NCBI GenBank assembly: GCA_017989885.1
Contig: JAGNPA010000174.1
Location: 1 to 5,026, forward strand
Reading direction: 5' to 3'
Length of the DNA: 5,026 nt
Source of the DNA: Aquabacterium sp.
GTDB lineage: Bacteria > Pseudomonadota > Gammaproteobacteria > Burkholderiales > Burkholderiaceae_C
The translations under genes and the position numbers were made by a program. Positions 1 to 5,026 of this stretch are shown piece after piece; positions within the stretch are counted from its first letter, which is position 1, and each line of letters begins with the position of its first letter. A model generated the notes under the pieces. That model did no database searches, had not been told where the DNA came from, and was given only the letters and a program-made list of their open reading frames with translations.

Positions 1-2
1 GT

Positions 3-185
3 CCTGCTCTGCCCGAAACCGGCTTCGTTCGGTTGCCGCAGATTCTGTCCCTGATCCCCATCAGCCGTTCGGCCTGGTGGGCGGGTATCCGGGAAGGCAA
101 ATTCCCCCAAGGCATCAAACTCGGCAGTAAGACCACGGTCTGGCGCGCTGAAGACATTCGCAATCTCATCGAACGCTCTCGCTGA
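3..185 (+). CDS. AlpA-family phage-type transcriptional regulator (5' end cut by window)
   Basis: This is the last 60 residues of an open frame that runs in from the left edge; no start codon is visible, so the gene begins outside the window. The family (AlpA, MerR-like winged helix-turn-helix) consists of proteins of roughly 65-75 residues, so only a few N-terminal residues should be missing. The diagnostic pattern is present: FVRLPQIL, then the recognition-helix segment ISRSAWWAGIREGKFP, then the wing region with KLGSKTTVWRAEDIRNLIE just before the stop. AlpA proteins are known as DNA-binding regulators and excisionase-like factors of prophages and integrative elements. The stop lies about 10-15 bases from the helicase start, so the two are probably co-transcribed. 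Family assignment is firm. The target site and whether it activates or represses are inference; the GTTACC cluster near 3350-3400 is one candidate target. Confidence 0.9.
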   Translation, partial: PALPETGFVRLPQILSLIPISRSAWWAGIREGKFPQGIKLGSKTTVWRAEDIRNLIERSR

Positions 186-199
186 TTCGGGCGGTGATG

Positions 200-2035
200 A
201 TGAGCGCGCCCATCCCTTCTCCGGACGGAGCAGTAGAGAACGACCGTCACCACCATCACGACCGTCACCCGGTCGAGATGGCTGGCGAGGCCGTGATCGT
301 TGATGACGTCAGTGGCGAACCCAGCCCAACGCCCGATGCCGACCCGATCGCGGTGATCGAGGCGGCACTGGTCCGTCTGGTCGATGACGTGGGCGTGTTG
401 GCCGAGGAAGACGTGGTGCGCGCCTTCTCGATCCTCAAGGCCACGGACCTGCCCGGCTACTTGCGCCTGCGCCACGCCGCCAAGAAGGCCAATCGCGATT
501 GCTCGGTGACGGTCCTCGACAAGCTGGTGCGCGATGAACTGCCCGGCAGCGATGACGACGCGAGCGCGCTTGATGAACTGGTGGCGCTGGCCCGAGCGCA
601 GTGCCAGTTGCACCACGACGCGGATCGCAATGCGGTGGCCGTGATTCCCATGCCCAGTCGGCGCGAAGTGTGGCGCGTGTATTCGTCAGGCTTCGAGGAA
701 TGGCTTCGGGCCGCGTACTGGCGTGCCAAGGAAATGGGCGTGCCGGAGACCACGATGAAGTCGGCACTGGCCACGCTCGCCGCCGCAGGTATCAACGACG
801 GTGACGAGATCGAAGTCCACGTCCGCGCCGCCCGCTGCGACGACGGCTACCTGATCGATCTGGCCGATGAGCAGTGGCAGGCCATACACGTCACCCCCCA
901 GGGCTGGCGGGTGGTGAACGAGTCGCCGGTGTACTTCACCCGCACGCATTCGATGCGCCCGCTGCCGATGCCGGTGGCCCATAGCGATGTCGGGTTGCTC
1001 TGGCAGCACACCAACATCCCGGTACACAGCCGCGTGATGGTGCTGGCGTGGCTGCTGGACTGCTTCCGTCCGGACACCCCTTTCCCGGTGCTTGAGCTGG
1101 TAGGCGAACAAGGCTCAGCCAAGTCCACCACGCAATCCGTGCTGCGCAGCCTGGTCGATCCCAACAAGGTGATGCTGCGCGGGCGGCCCAAGACGGTGGA
1201 GGACGTGTTCGTCGCCGCCGCCAACAACTGGCTGGTCAGCTACGAGAACCTCTCTGGCCTCACGCCCGAGCAGCAGGATGCCTTTTGCACCCTGGCCACT
1301 GGTGGTGGCTTTGCCTCGCGCCAGCTCTACACCAATGGCGAAGAGCACGTCATGGAAACCAAGCGGCCGGTGGTGCTCAACGGCATCGCCGTGGTCGCCA
1401 CGCGACCCGACCTGATCGACCGGGTGATTCACGTTGATCTACCTACCATCCCGGCTGATGCCCGGCGCGACGATGCAGACACCCACGCAGGCTGGGAACG
1501 TGATCAACCCAAGGTGTTCGCCGGGCTGCTCGATCTGTTCTCAGCGGCACTGGCCATCCTTCCGACGGTCAAGCTGACCCAGAAGCAGCGCATGGCCGAT
1601 TACGAACGGCTGGGCGAGGCAGTGGCGCGCGCCTTGGGCTTCGCCGCTGGTGAATTCCAGCAGCAGTACGCCGAACTCGTGCGCGCGGGCATCGACCGGG
1701 CCTTGGAAAGCAACGCCGTCGCGCAGGCACTGGACAAGTACCTCGCGGACCGTGTGCTGCCCTTGAACTGGCAGGGCACCGTCGGCCAGCTCTACGACCT
1801 GCTGAACACCCACAGCATCCCCGACCGCAGCAGCTGGCCGCGCTCACCCAAGGGCCTGTCCGATCAGTTGCGCCGCATCGCCCCGGCCTACCGCGCCAAG
1901 GGCATCGACATCACCCATCTCGGCCACAGCCGTGAGGGCGCGCGATGGCGCATTGCCCAGACCCGTTCCCAAACCAATCCTGCCACGCCACCCGGCATCG
2001 AGGGTGGCACTCGATATGGAGCTCACCGTGAGTAA
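200..2035 (+). CDS. Phage-type AAA+ helicase / primase-like ATP-binding protein
   Basis: An ATPase of about 611 residues, resembling the helicase half of phage and satellite primase-helicases. Numbering from ATG 200, a Walker A motif GEQGSAKST lies at 302-310 (Lys308). A Walker B-like strand WLVSYEN is near 344-350 with Glu349 as the acidic residue. A sensor-1 type Asn394 sits in PVVLNGI, and an arginine-finger candidate Arg408 in DLIDRVI. Residues ~130-290 match the region usually preceding the ATPase core (FEEWLRAAYW, GYLIDLADEQW, LPMPV). The C-terminus (~535-600) looks like a winged-helix end (WPRSPKGLSDQLRR). The first ~90 residues are acidic, with a His cluster at 15-23, and show no zinc finger or Toprim motif, so primase activity is not supported. 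The start is uncertain: GTG 194, ATG 197 and ATG 200 are in frame; ATG 200 was chosen because GGGCGG at 189-194 then lies 5 bases upstream. The likely role is unwinding the element's DNA during replication. Confidence 0.88.
   Translation: MSAPIPSPDGAVENDRHHHHDRHPVEMAGEAVIVDDVSGEPSPTPDADPIAVIEAALVRLVDDVGVLAEEDVVRAFSILKATDLPGYLRLRHAAKKANRDCSVTVLDKLVRDELPGSDDDASALDELVALARAQCQLHHDADRNAVAVIPMPSRREVWRVYSSGFEEWLRAAYWRAKEMGVPETTMKSALATLAAAGINDGDEIEVHVRAARCDDGYLIDLADEQWQAIHVTPQGWRVVNESPVYFTRTHSMRPLPMPVAHSDVGLLWQHTNIPVHSRVMVLAWLLDCFRPDTPFPVLELVGEQGSAKSTTQSVLRSLVDPNKVMLRGRPKTVEDVFVAAANNWLVSYENLSGLTPEQQDAFCTLATGGGFASRQLYTNGEEHVMETKRPVVLNGIAVVATRPDLIDRVIHVDLPTIPADARRDDADTHAGWERDQPKVFAGLLDLFSAALAILPTVKLTQKQRMADYERLGEAVARALGFAAGEFQQQYAELVRAGIDRALESNAVAQALDKYLADRVLPLNWQGTVGQLYDLLNTHSIPDRSSWPRSPKGLSDQLRRIAPAYRAKGIDITHLGHSREGARWRIAQTRSQTNPATPPGIEGGTRYGAHRE
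2018..2021 (+). promoter_or_regulatory. Ribosome binding site inside the helicase 3' end
   Basis: GGAG placed 6 bases before GTG 2028. It lies within the coding sequence of the upstream helicase and supports GTG 2028 over ATG 2016 as the start of the small downstream gene. Confidence 0.45.
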
Positions 2036-2285
2036 TTCCAATTTGCACCCCATCTGGGCCAAGGCCCTCGGCCTTCCTACGCCGTCATCGTCAGTGTTGC
2101 CGTCCAAGCCAGCAAACACCTCGGTCACGGCATCTCAAGCGACAGACGGCTGGCAAGTCATTGCTGCCGTCAATCCACGTCCCGGCGCACCGGTCGGCAT
2201 CAAAAAGCAGGTCGGTCCACACCTGTGGATCAGCACGACCGTGCGTCCCGGCGACCCGCGCTACCCATCCGCCCTGCATGTCTGA
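2028..2285 (+). CDS. Small hypothetical protein, 85 residues
   Basis: Not recognised. This frame overlaps the last 8 bases of the helicase gene in another frame. GTG 2028 was chosen as start because GGAG at 2018-2021 sits 6 bases upstream; ATG 2016 is in frame and would add four residues, with only a poorer GGTGG at 2003-2007 upstream. The protein has three parts: a short hydrophobic N-terminus (HPIWAKALGL, residues 7-16), a Ser/Thr/Pro-rich linker (17-40), and a compact C-terminal segment (41-80) that begins DGWQVIAAVNPRPG and contains GPHLWISTTVRPGDPRYP. There are no membrane segments, cysteines or signal peptide. Overlap with the helicase stop suggests translational coupling, so it may be made with the helicase and assist replication, but that is inference from position only. 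Reading frame and ribosome site support a real gene. Confidence 0.62.
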   Translation: MSNSNLHPIWAKALGLPTPSSSVLPSKPANTSVTASQATDGWQVIAAVNPRPGAPVGIKKQVGPHLWISTTVRPGDPRYPSALHV

Positions 2286-2308
2286 AACATCAACCCATTG
2301 GAGCCACC

Positions 2309-3253
2309 ATGAGCCTGCTTTCTCAACTCAAAACCACTGTCAAGAAGTCACCTGCCAAGCCCGCCGTTCCGGCCATTGAGCCCCCGACCCCCGCGACCTC
2401 GGAATCTGTACCAAGCAGTCCTGCCGACGATATCTGCGATCTGGAGGCCCTGGCCGGGATGCTTCAGCAACTGCAGACCCACAATCAGCAATACCAGCGC
2501 GCCATTGATGCCTTGGTGGCCGCACGCCGTATCGTCAACGGCTGGGACCCGCAGCCCGAACCCGAATTGATCTGGTCGGTGCGCCGCGAAGTGCTGGTGG
2601 CGATGGATGACCAGGATGCCCTGGCGCGCTTTGACCGCGACCACGCGCAAGACCTGGCGGCCGAGCAGGCTGCACGCCACGCGGCCACCCAGCAAGCGCT
2701 AGAGGCACCGGCACGGGTCAAGGCCCTGGAGCAGTACATCAAGGACCTCGCTGCTGAAATGGCGGGCGATGTGGATGAGAGCTTCATCCACCAGGAAATG
2801 AAACGGCTGTTCGAGCCTAGTGCACAGCGGATGCTGACGGCTGCGCGTGCCTTCGTGCAGGCGTGGCGGGAGATGAGGACGATCGAGTCCAGACTGAAGA
2901 GCACGTTTCAGCTGAACCACTACAGCGTCCAGGGTGATCGCCGCAGCGGTTACGAGATGTCCTTGATCGGCAAGACCAACGATGGCGACCTGCTGCCCAA
3001 CCTGATCGAAGGCGTCGCTTATGACGATCTGGTGGACCTGAATCGCCAGTTCCGCCGTGGTGACGATGTGCTGTCGCGTCAGATCAATCAGCAACTGACT
3101 GAAGCCGGAATTCCTGCAGGAACCCTGCGTGTGTATCACCCTGGCGCTGCCAGCGACGACCGTCCGATCTATGCCCCCGATCCGAACCCGCCGCGCAAGC
3201 GTCCTCCGGAGTCGCCCTTCGGCGGTGCCACCGTGGTCACGATCCAGACCTGA
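2309..3253 (+). CDS. Hypothetical helical protein, 314 residues
   Basis: Not recognised as any family. ATG 2309 is preceded by GGAG at 2300-2303 with 5 bases spacing; the same frame is open further upstream but has no comparable ribosome site there. Residues ~12-41 are a low-complexity Ala/Pro/Ser/Thr linker. Residues 44-79 (DLEALAGMLQQLQ to NGW) and about 95-197 are Gln/Ala/Glu/Arg-rich and probably helical, with coiled-coil character. Residues 198-275 are mixed and polar, and the tail (about 275-314) is Pro-rich with a basic patch NPPRKRPPE. No signal peptide, transmembrane helix, cysteine cluster or nucleotide-binding motif is seen, so it is probably cytoplasmic. It follows the small gene by 23 bases and closes the left-hand gene run. 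It could be a structural, scaffold-like or DNA-associated partner of the replication ATPase, but nothing in the sequence proves this. Confidence 0.8.
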   Translation: MSLLSQLKTTVKKSPAKPAVPAIEPPTPATSESVPSSPADDICDLEALAGMLQQLQTHNQQYQRAIDALVAARRIVNGWDPQPEPELIWSVRREVLVAMDDQDALARFDRDHAQDLAAEQAARHAATQQALEAPARVKALEQYIKDLAAEMAGDVDESFIHQEMKRLFEPSAQRMLTAARAFVQAWREMRTIESRLKSTFQLNHYSVQGDRRSGYEMSLIGKTNDGDLLPNLIEGVAYDDLVDLNRQFRRGDDVLSRQINQQLTEAGIPAGTLRVYHPGAASDDRPIYAPDPNPPRKRPPESPFGGATVVTIQT

Positions 3254-3301
3254 GGCACTGCACCCCAGGCGAAATGGGTCCTTCCTCGCCAAAACGCAAT
3301 A

Positions 3302-3326
3302 CGGGGGGCGCGAGCGCGCTCCCCCG
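3302..3326. repeat. GC-rich inverted repeat (stem-loop) after the 314-residue gene
   Basis: Bases 3302-3311 can pair with 3316-3326 to give a 10-bp G/C stem with a four-base GAGC loop and one bulged T at 3320. No T-tract follows on either strand, so it is not a canonical rho-independent terminator. It may end or attenuate transcription from the left-hand run, protect an mRNA end, or be a protein-binding palindrome. Confidence 0.55.
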
Positions 3327-3347
3327 CCAGTGACAGGCCCCGAAACA

Positions 3348-3399
3348 GGGTTACCAGTTACCACCCCGGTTACCGCCCGGTGCCGTGCCGGGTTACCAG
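3348..3399. repeat. Cluster of four GTTACC motifs, possible operator or iteron-like site
   Basis: GGTTACC occurs at 3349-3355, 3368-3374 and 3391-3397, with a variant AGTTACC at 3356-3362. The first and last copies extend to an identical 10-mer, GGGTTACCAG (3348-3357 and 3390-3399), whose starts are 42 bases apart, close to four DNA turns. GGTTACC is itself an odd-length palindrome (GGT-N-ACC). The cluster ends 16 bases before ATG 3416, a position suited to an operator of the right-hand gene run; iterons of a replication origin are an alternative. Which protein binds it is unknown. Confidence 0.5.
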
Positions 3400-3415
3400 C
3401 CTTCAAGGAAATCAA

Positions 3416-3841
3416 ATGAACACCACGATGACCAACAACACCGTCCCCGGCCAGCCCTTAGCCCACTACGACCCTGAGGTCGCACAGCGCGTGCAGAGCT
3501 GGCTCGCCAGCGGGCAGCTGTTGGCATGGATTCCGATCCTCAGCCAAGACAACTTCCCCGGCACACCGCCAGAGATTCTGCAGTTTGCCGACCGACACCA
3601 GGAGTCGATGCGCTGGCCGATCCACACGCCGGAGGATCTGCTGCAACTGCCCGAGGGCATCACCGGCTGGTTGCTTCCCGCCAACGCTGAAGACACCGAC
3701 GTGGCGTGCGGGGTGTGGGACGGCGAGATCTACATCCTGGGGATCAAGGACCGGCGCACCGGCAAACCGCAGACGCTGCTGGGAGAGCGTTTCGACGTGG
3801 CGACAGGTCAGGTCGACGACGTTGAACAGAGCGCGGTTTGA
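3416..3841 (+). CDS. Hypothetical protein, 141 residues
   Basis: Not recognised. ATG 3416 has AAGGA at 3405-3409 six bases upstream; an in-frame ATG at 3428 (Met5) is less well placed. The protein has a Thr/Asn-rich N-terminus, then a likely helix from residue ~18 (YDPEVAQRVQSWLASGQLL), a Pro-containing stretch (PGTPPEILQFADRH), a segment TPEDLLQLPEGITGWLLP, and an acidic C-terminal half that reads as beta strands (VACGVWDGEIYILGIKDRRTG). It is acidic, apparently soluble, and has a single cysteine and no metal or nucleotide motif. It is the first gene after the repeat-bearing gap, so it probably heads the right-hand transcript, followed after 61 bases by the 82-residue gene. Small acidic proteins in mobile elements are sometimes anti-restriction or regulatory proteins, but no specific similarity was seen here. 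Confidence 0.72.
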   Translation: MNTTMTNNTVPGQPLAHYDPEVAQRVQSWLASGQLLAWIPILSQDNFPGTPPEILQFADRHQESMRWPIHTPEDLLQLPEGITGWLLPANAEDTDVACGVWDGEIYILGIKDRRTGKPQTLLGERFDVATGQVDDVEQSAV

Positions 3842-3902
3842 CTTGGCTTCTGGTCGCCACAGCGCGTTCATGGAGGTCCGCAAACCACTCTCGGAGAAAG
3901 CA

Positions 3903-4151
3903 ATGAGCACCCACCAAACCCTGCGCGTGCAGGTCACCGACACCAACCAGCGCCCGCGCGGCGTGATGACCATCGAAGCCGATTTCGACCACGCTGGGCC
4001 CTACCGCGTACAGCACGATGGCCACACTTACTGGTTCACTGGCAAATCCGGCACCTACCGCGCCAGTGGCGTGGCCAATCGCGAAATGGCGACCGTTGAC
4101 GATACCCGCCTGTGGATCACGCTCGGTGGCACCGCGATCTGGGAGGACTGA
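3903..4151 (+). CDS. Small hypothetical protein, 82 residues
   Basis: Not recognised. ATG 3903 has GGAG at 3893-3896 six bases upstream; an in-frame ATG at 3870 would add 11 residues but lacks a ribosome site. The sequence looks almost wholly beta-stranded, with alternating hydrophobic and polar residues: LRVQVTD (7-13), GVMTIEADF (20-28), YRVQHDGHTYWFTG (34-47), and a C-terminal RLWITLGGTAIWED (69-82). This is compatible with a small barrel-like fold, which is inference. There is no signal peptide, cysteine or membrane segment. The stop at 4149-4151 is 2 bases before the DUF2924 start, and the DUF2924 ribosome site (GGGAGG, 4141-4146) lies inside its last codons, so the two genes are very likely co-translated. 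It may therefore belong functionally to the recombination module. Confidence 0.7.
   Translation: MSTHQTLRVQVTDTNQRPRGVMTIEADFDHAGPYRVQHDGHTYWFTGKSGTYRASGVANREMATVDDTRLWITLGGTAIWED
4141..4146 (+). promoter_or_regulatory. Strong ribosome binding site of the DUF2924 gene
   Basis: GGGAGG with 7 bases to ATG 4154. It fixes that start over the upstream in-frame ATG 4112, and it lies within the end of the preceding 82-residue gene, indicating coupled translation. Confidence 0.65.
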
Positions 4152-4153
4152 CG

Positions 4154-4615
4154 ATGGCTGGCGAACAGCAACTCACCATCTCGGCACAGTTGGCAGCGTT
4201 GCCCAATCTCCCAATGCCCGAGCTCTGGGCGCTGTGGGATCAGCACTTTCCCCGGCGGCCCAGTCACCGCAATCGCAACTACGTGGAATCGCGTCTGGCC
4301 TACCGCATCCAGGAGCTAGCCTACGGCGCGCTGCCCACCAACATCCGCAAGATGCTGGTCGAGGCCGGTGCCAAGCATTCCAAGATCAAATCCGCCGCCG
4401 GTCGTAGCGCGCAGACCCTGCTGATGCCCGGCACCACGCTGATCCGGGAATGGGATGAACGCGAGTACCGCGTGACGGTCACGCCCGATGGTCTGTATGC
4501 CCTGGATGGCCAGGTGTTCAAGAGCCTGTCGGCGGCAGCGCGCCACATCACCGGCACGCGCTGGAATGGGCCGAAGTTCTTTGGTCTGCGGGGCGGCAAG
4601 GGGGATGCTCAATGA
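4154..4615 (+). CDS. DUF2924 domain-containing protein (recombinase-associated)
   Basis: 153 residues, recognised as DUF2924 from three landmarks. The N-terminal helix pattern LPMPELWALWDQHFPRRPS (19-37) is followed by the conserved RLAYRIQELAYGAL (47-60). The C-terminal part carries LMPGTTLIREW (90-100) and a beta-hairpin plus helix SLSAAARHITGTRWNGPKFF (124-143), ending FGLRGG. The function is not established. The family typically sits next to large serine recombinases in proteobacterial mobile elements, as it does here. The C-terminal pattern (small hairpin, then an S-A-A helix, then NG-x-x-F) is reminiscent of RAMA-type domains of restriction and methylation systems; this is an impression, not a tested match. 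The protein is basic, as expected for a DNA-associated protein. Its stop overlaps the recombinase start as ATGA, so a role as a DNA-binding accessory or directionality factor is plausible but inferred. Confidence 0.88.
   Translation: MAGEQQLTISAQLAALPNLPMPELWALWDQHFPRRPSHRNRNYVESRLAYRIQELAYGALPTNIRKMLVEAGAKHSKIKSAAGRSAQTLLMPGTTLIREWDEREYRVTVTPDGLYALDGQVFKSLSAAARHITGTRWNGPKFFGLRGGKGDAQ
4598..4604 (+). promoter_or_regulatory. Ribosome binding site of the recombinase gene
   Basis: AAGGGGG ends 7 bases before ATG 4612 and lies inside the last codons of the DUF2924 gene. Together with the ATGA stop/start overlap it decides the recombinase start and suggests translation by re-initiation. Confidence 0.6.
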
Positions 4616-5026
4616 ACGCGCCGTTGCTCGTGCCACCCAAGCGCTGCGCGGTGTACTGCCGCGTCTCCAGCGACGAACGGCTGGACCAGTCCTTCAATTC
4701 CATCGATGCCCAGAAAGAAGCAGGGCACGCCTTCATCAAGAGCCAGAGCCACGAGGGCTGGATCGCCGTGGCCGATGATTACGACGATGGCGGTTTCTCT
4801 GGTGGCAATATGGAACGGCCCGCACTGCGCCGCCTGATGGCTGACATCCAGATTGGCAAGGTCGACATCGTGGTGGTCTACAAGATCGACCGCCTGTCAC
4901 GCTCGCTGGCCGATTTTGCGCGGATGGTCGATGTGTTCGACCGCCACCGGGTCAGCTTCAGCGCCGTCACCCAGCAGATCAACTCGGCCACCTCGATGGG
5001 GCGGCTGATGCTCAACGTACTGCTGT
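4612..5026 (+). CDS. Serine recombinase / site-specific integrase (3' end cut by window)
   Basis: The first 138 residues of a serine recombinase, continuing past the right edge. The resolvase-type catalytic domain is clear: YCRVSS at 15-20 with Arg17 and the nucleophile Ser19, the DGGFSGG motif at 59-65 followed by ERPALRRLM typical of large serine recombinases, and YKIDRLSRS at 90-98 with the active-site arginines Arg94 and Arg97. GRLMLNVLL at 130-138 is the start of the long helix E. The enzyme makes a transient phosphoserine link to DNA and exchanges strands between attachment sites, integrating or excising the element. The D-GGFSGG and GRLMLN features favour a large integrase-type protein over a small resolvase/invertase, but the recombinase and zinc-ribbon domains that would prove it lie outside the window. 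No attachment site was identified here. It is coupled to DUF2924 through the ATGA overlap. Confidence 0.94.
   Translation, partial: MNAPLLVPPKRCAVYCRVSSDERLDQSFNSIDAQKEAGHAFIKSQSHEGWIAVADDYDDGGFSGGNMERPALRRLMADIQIGKVDIVVVYKIDRLSRSLADFARMVDVFDRHRVSFSAVTQQINSATSMGRLMLNVLL

Larger units (their letters stand above)
3254..3415. other. Non-coding gap between the two gene runs
   Basis: 162 bases with no convincing gene; frames crossing it are extensions or antisense shadows of the neighbours. It contains a strong GC-rich hairpin (3302-3326) and a GTTACC motif cluster (3349-3397), then the ribosome site of the next gene. No clear sigma-70 -35/-10 pair was found by eye. It is the only place in the window with room for a promoter driving the 3416-5026 gene run. 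Confidence 0.6.

Noticed and set aside
242..268. His-rich stretch near the helicase N-terminus as a metal-binding motif
   Set aside because: The run of His and Asp/Arg has no accompanying cysteines or zinc-finger spacing and lies in a low-complexity acidic region.
435..1227. Several minus-strand frames opposite the helicase gene
   Set aside because: Shadow frames in GC-rich DNA; the opposite strand encodes a clear ATPase across the whole stretch.
3302..3326. Hairpin as a rho-independent terminator
   Set aside because: The stem is strong, but no T-run follows on either strand; kept only as a stem-loop.
2699..3415. Long open frame on the minus strand (238 residues) opposite the 314-residue gene
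   Set aside because: It lies fully antisense to a gene with a good ribosome site, has an Arg/Gly/Val-heavy composition typical of GC-rich antisense frames, and shows no recognisable domain.
3129..3419. Plus-strand frame across the intergenic gap
   Set aside because: Its first part overlaps the 314-residue gene and its second part translates the GC hairpin and repeats; there is no ribosome site and the composition is Arg/Pro-heavy.
3932..3938. GGTCACC as a further copy of the GGTNACC palindrome
   Set aside because: A single copy inside coding sequence with a different central base; expected by chance in GC-rich DNA.
2231..4151. Possible homology between the C-termini of the 85- and 82-residue proteins (HLWIS versus RLWIT)
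   Set aside because: The resemblance is limited to a few residues and does not extend on either side.
4488..4778. Plus-strand frame of 96 residues bridging DUF2924 and the recombinase
   Set aside because: Overlaps two confidently identified genes in another frame and has an Arg-rich shadow composition.

Overview
The window is a piece of an accessory, phage- or ICE-like integrative element from a high-GC Gram-negative bacterium, most likely a gamma- or betaproteobacterium. Three things point that way: coding sequence that is rich in G and C at third positions, an AlpA-type regulator at the left edge, and a serine recombinase preceded by a DUF2924 protein at the right edge. All seven genes are on the + strand. 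No rRNA, tRNA, CRISPR array or insertion sequence was seen.

Left half (3-3253): a tightly packed run of four genes. The tail of an AlpA-family helix-turn-helix regulator is followed within about 15 bases by a ~611-residue phage-type AAA+ helicase/primase-like ATPase with clear Walker A, Walker B and sensor-1 motifs. A small unrecognised protein overlaps the helicase stop, and then comes an unrecognised 314-residue helical protein. This looks like the control and replication module of the element.

Middle (3254-3415): the only sizeable non-coding gap, 162 bases. It holds a strong GC-rich hairpin without a T-tract and, beyond it, a cluster of four GTTACC motifs just upstream of the next gene. 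Two of these form a 10-bp direct repeat whose copies are 42 bases apart. This is the best candidate for a regulatory or origin-like site.

Right half (3416-5026): two unrecognised small proteins (141 and 82 residues), a DUF2924 protein (153 residues) and the N-terminal catalytic domain of a serine recombinase cut by the window edge. The 82-residue gene ends 2 bases before the DUF2924 start, and the DUF2924 stop overlaps the recombinase start as ATGA, so the last three genes are probably translationally coupled. The simplest reading is that AlpA controls the element, the ATPase handles its replication, and the recombinase performs integration and excision with DUF2924 as a likely accessory. The four orphan proteins have no assigned role.
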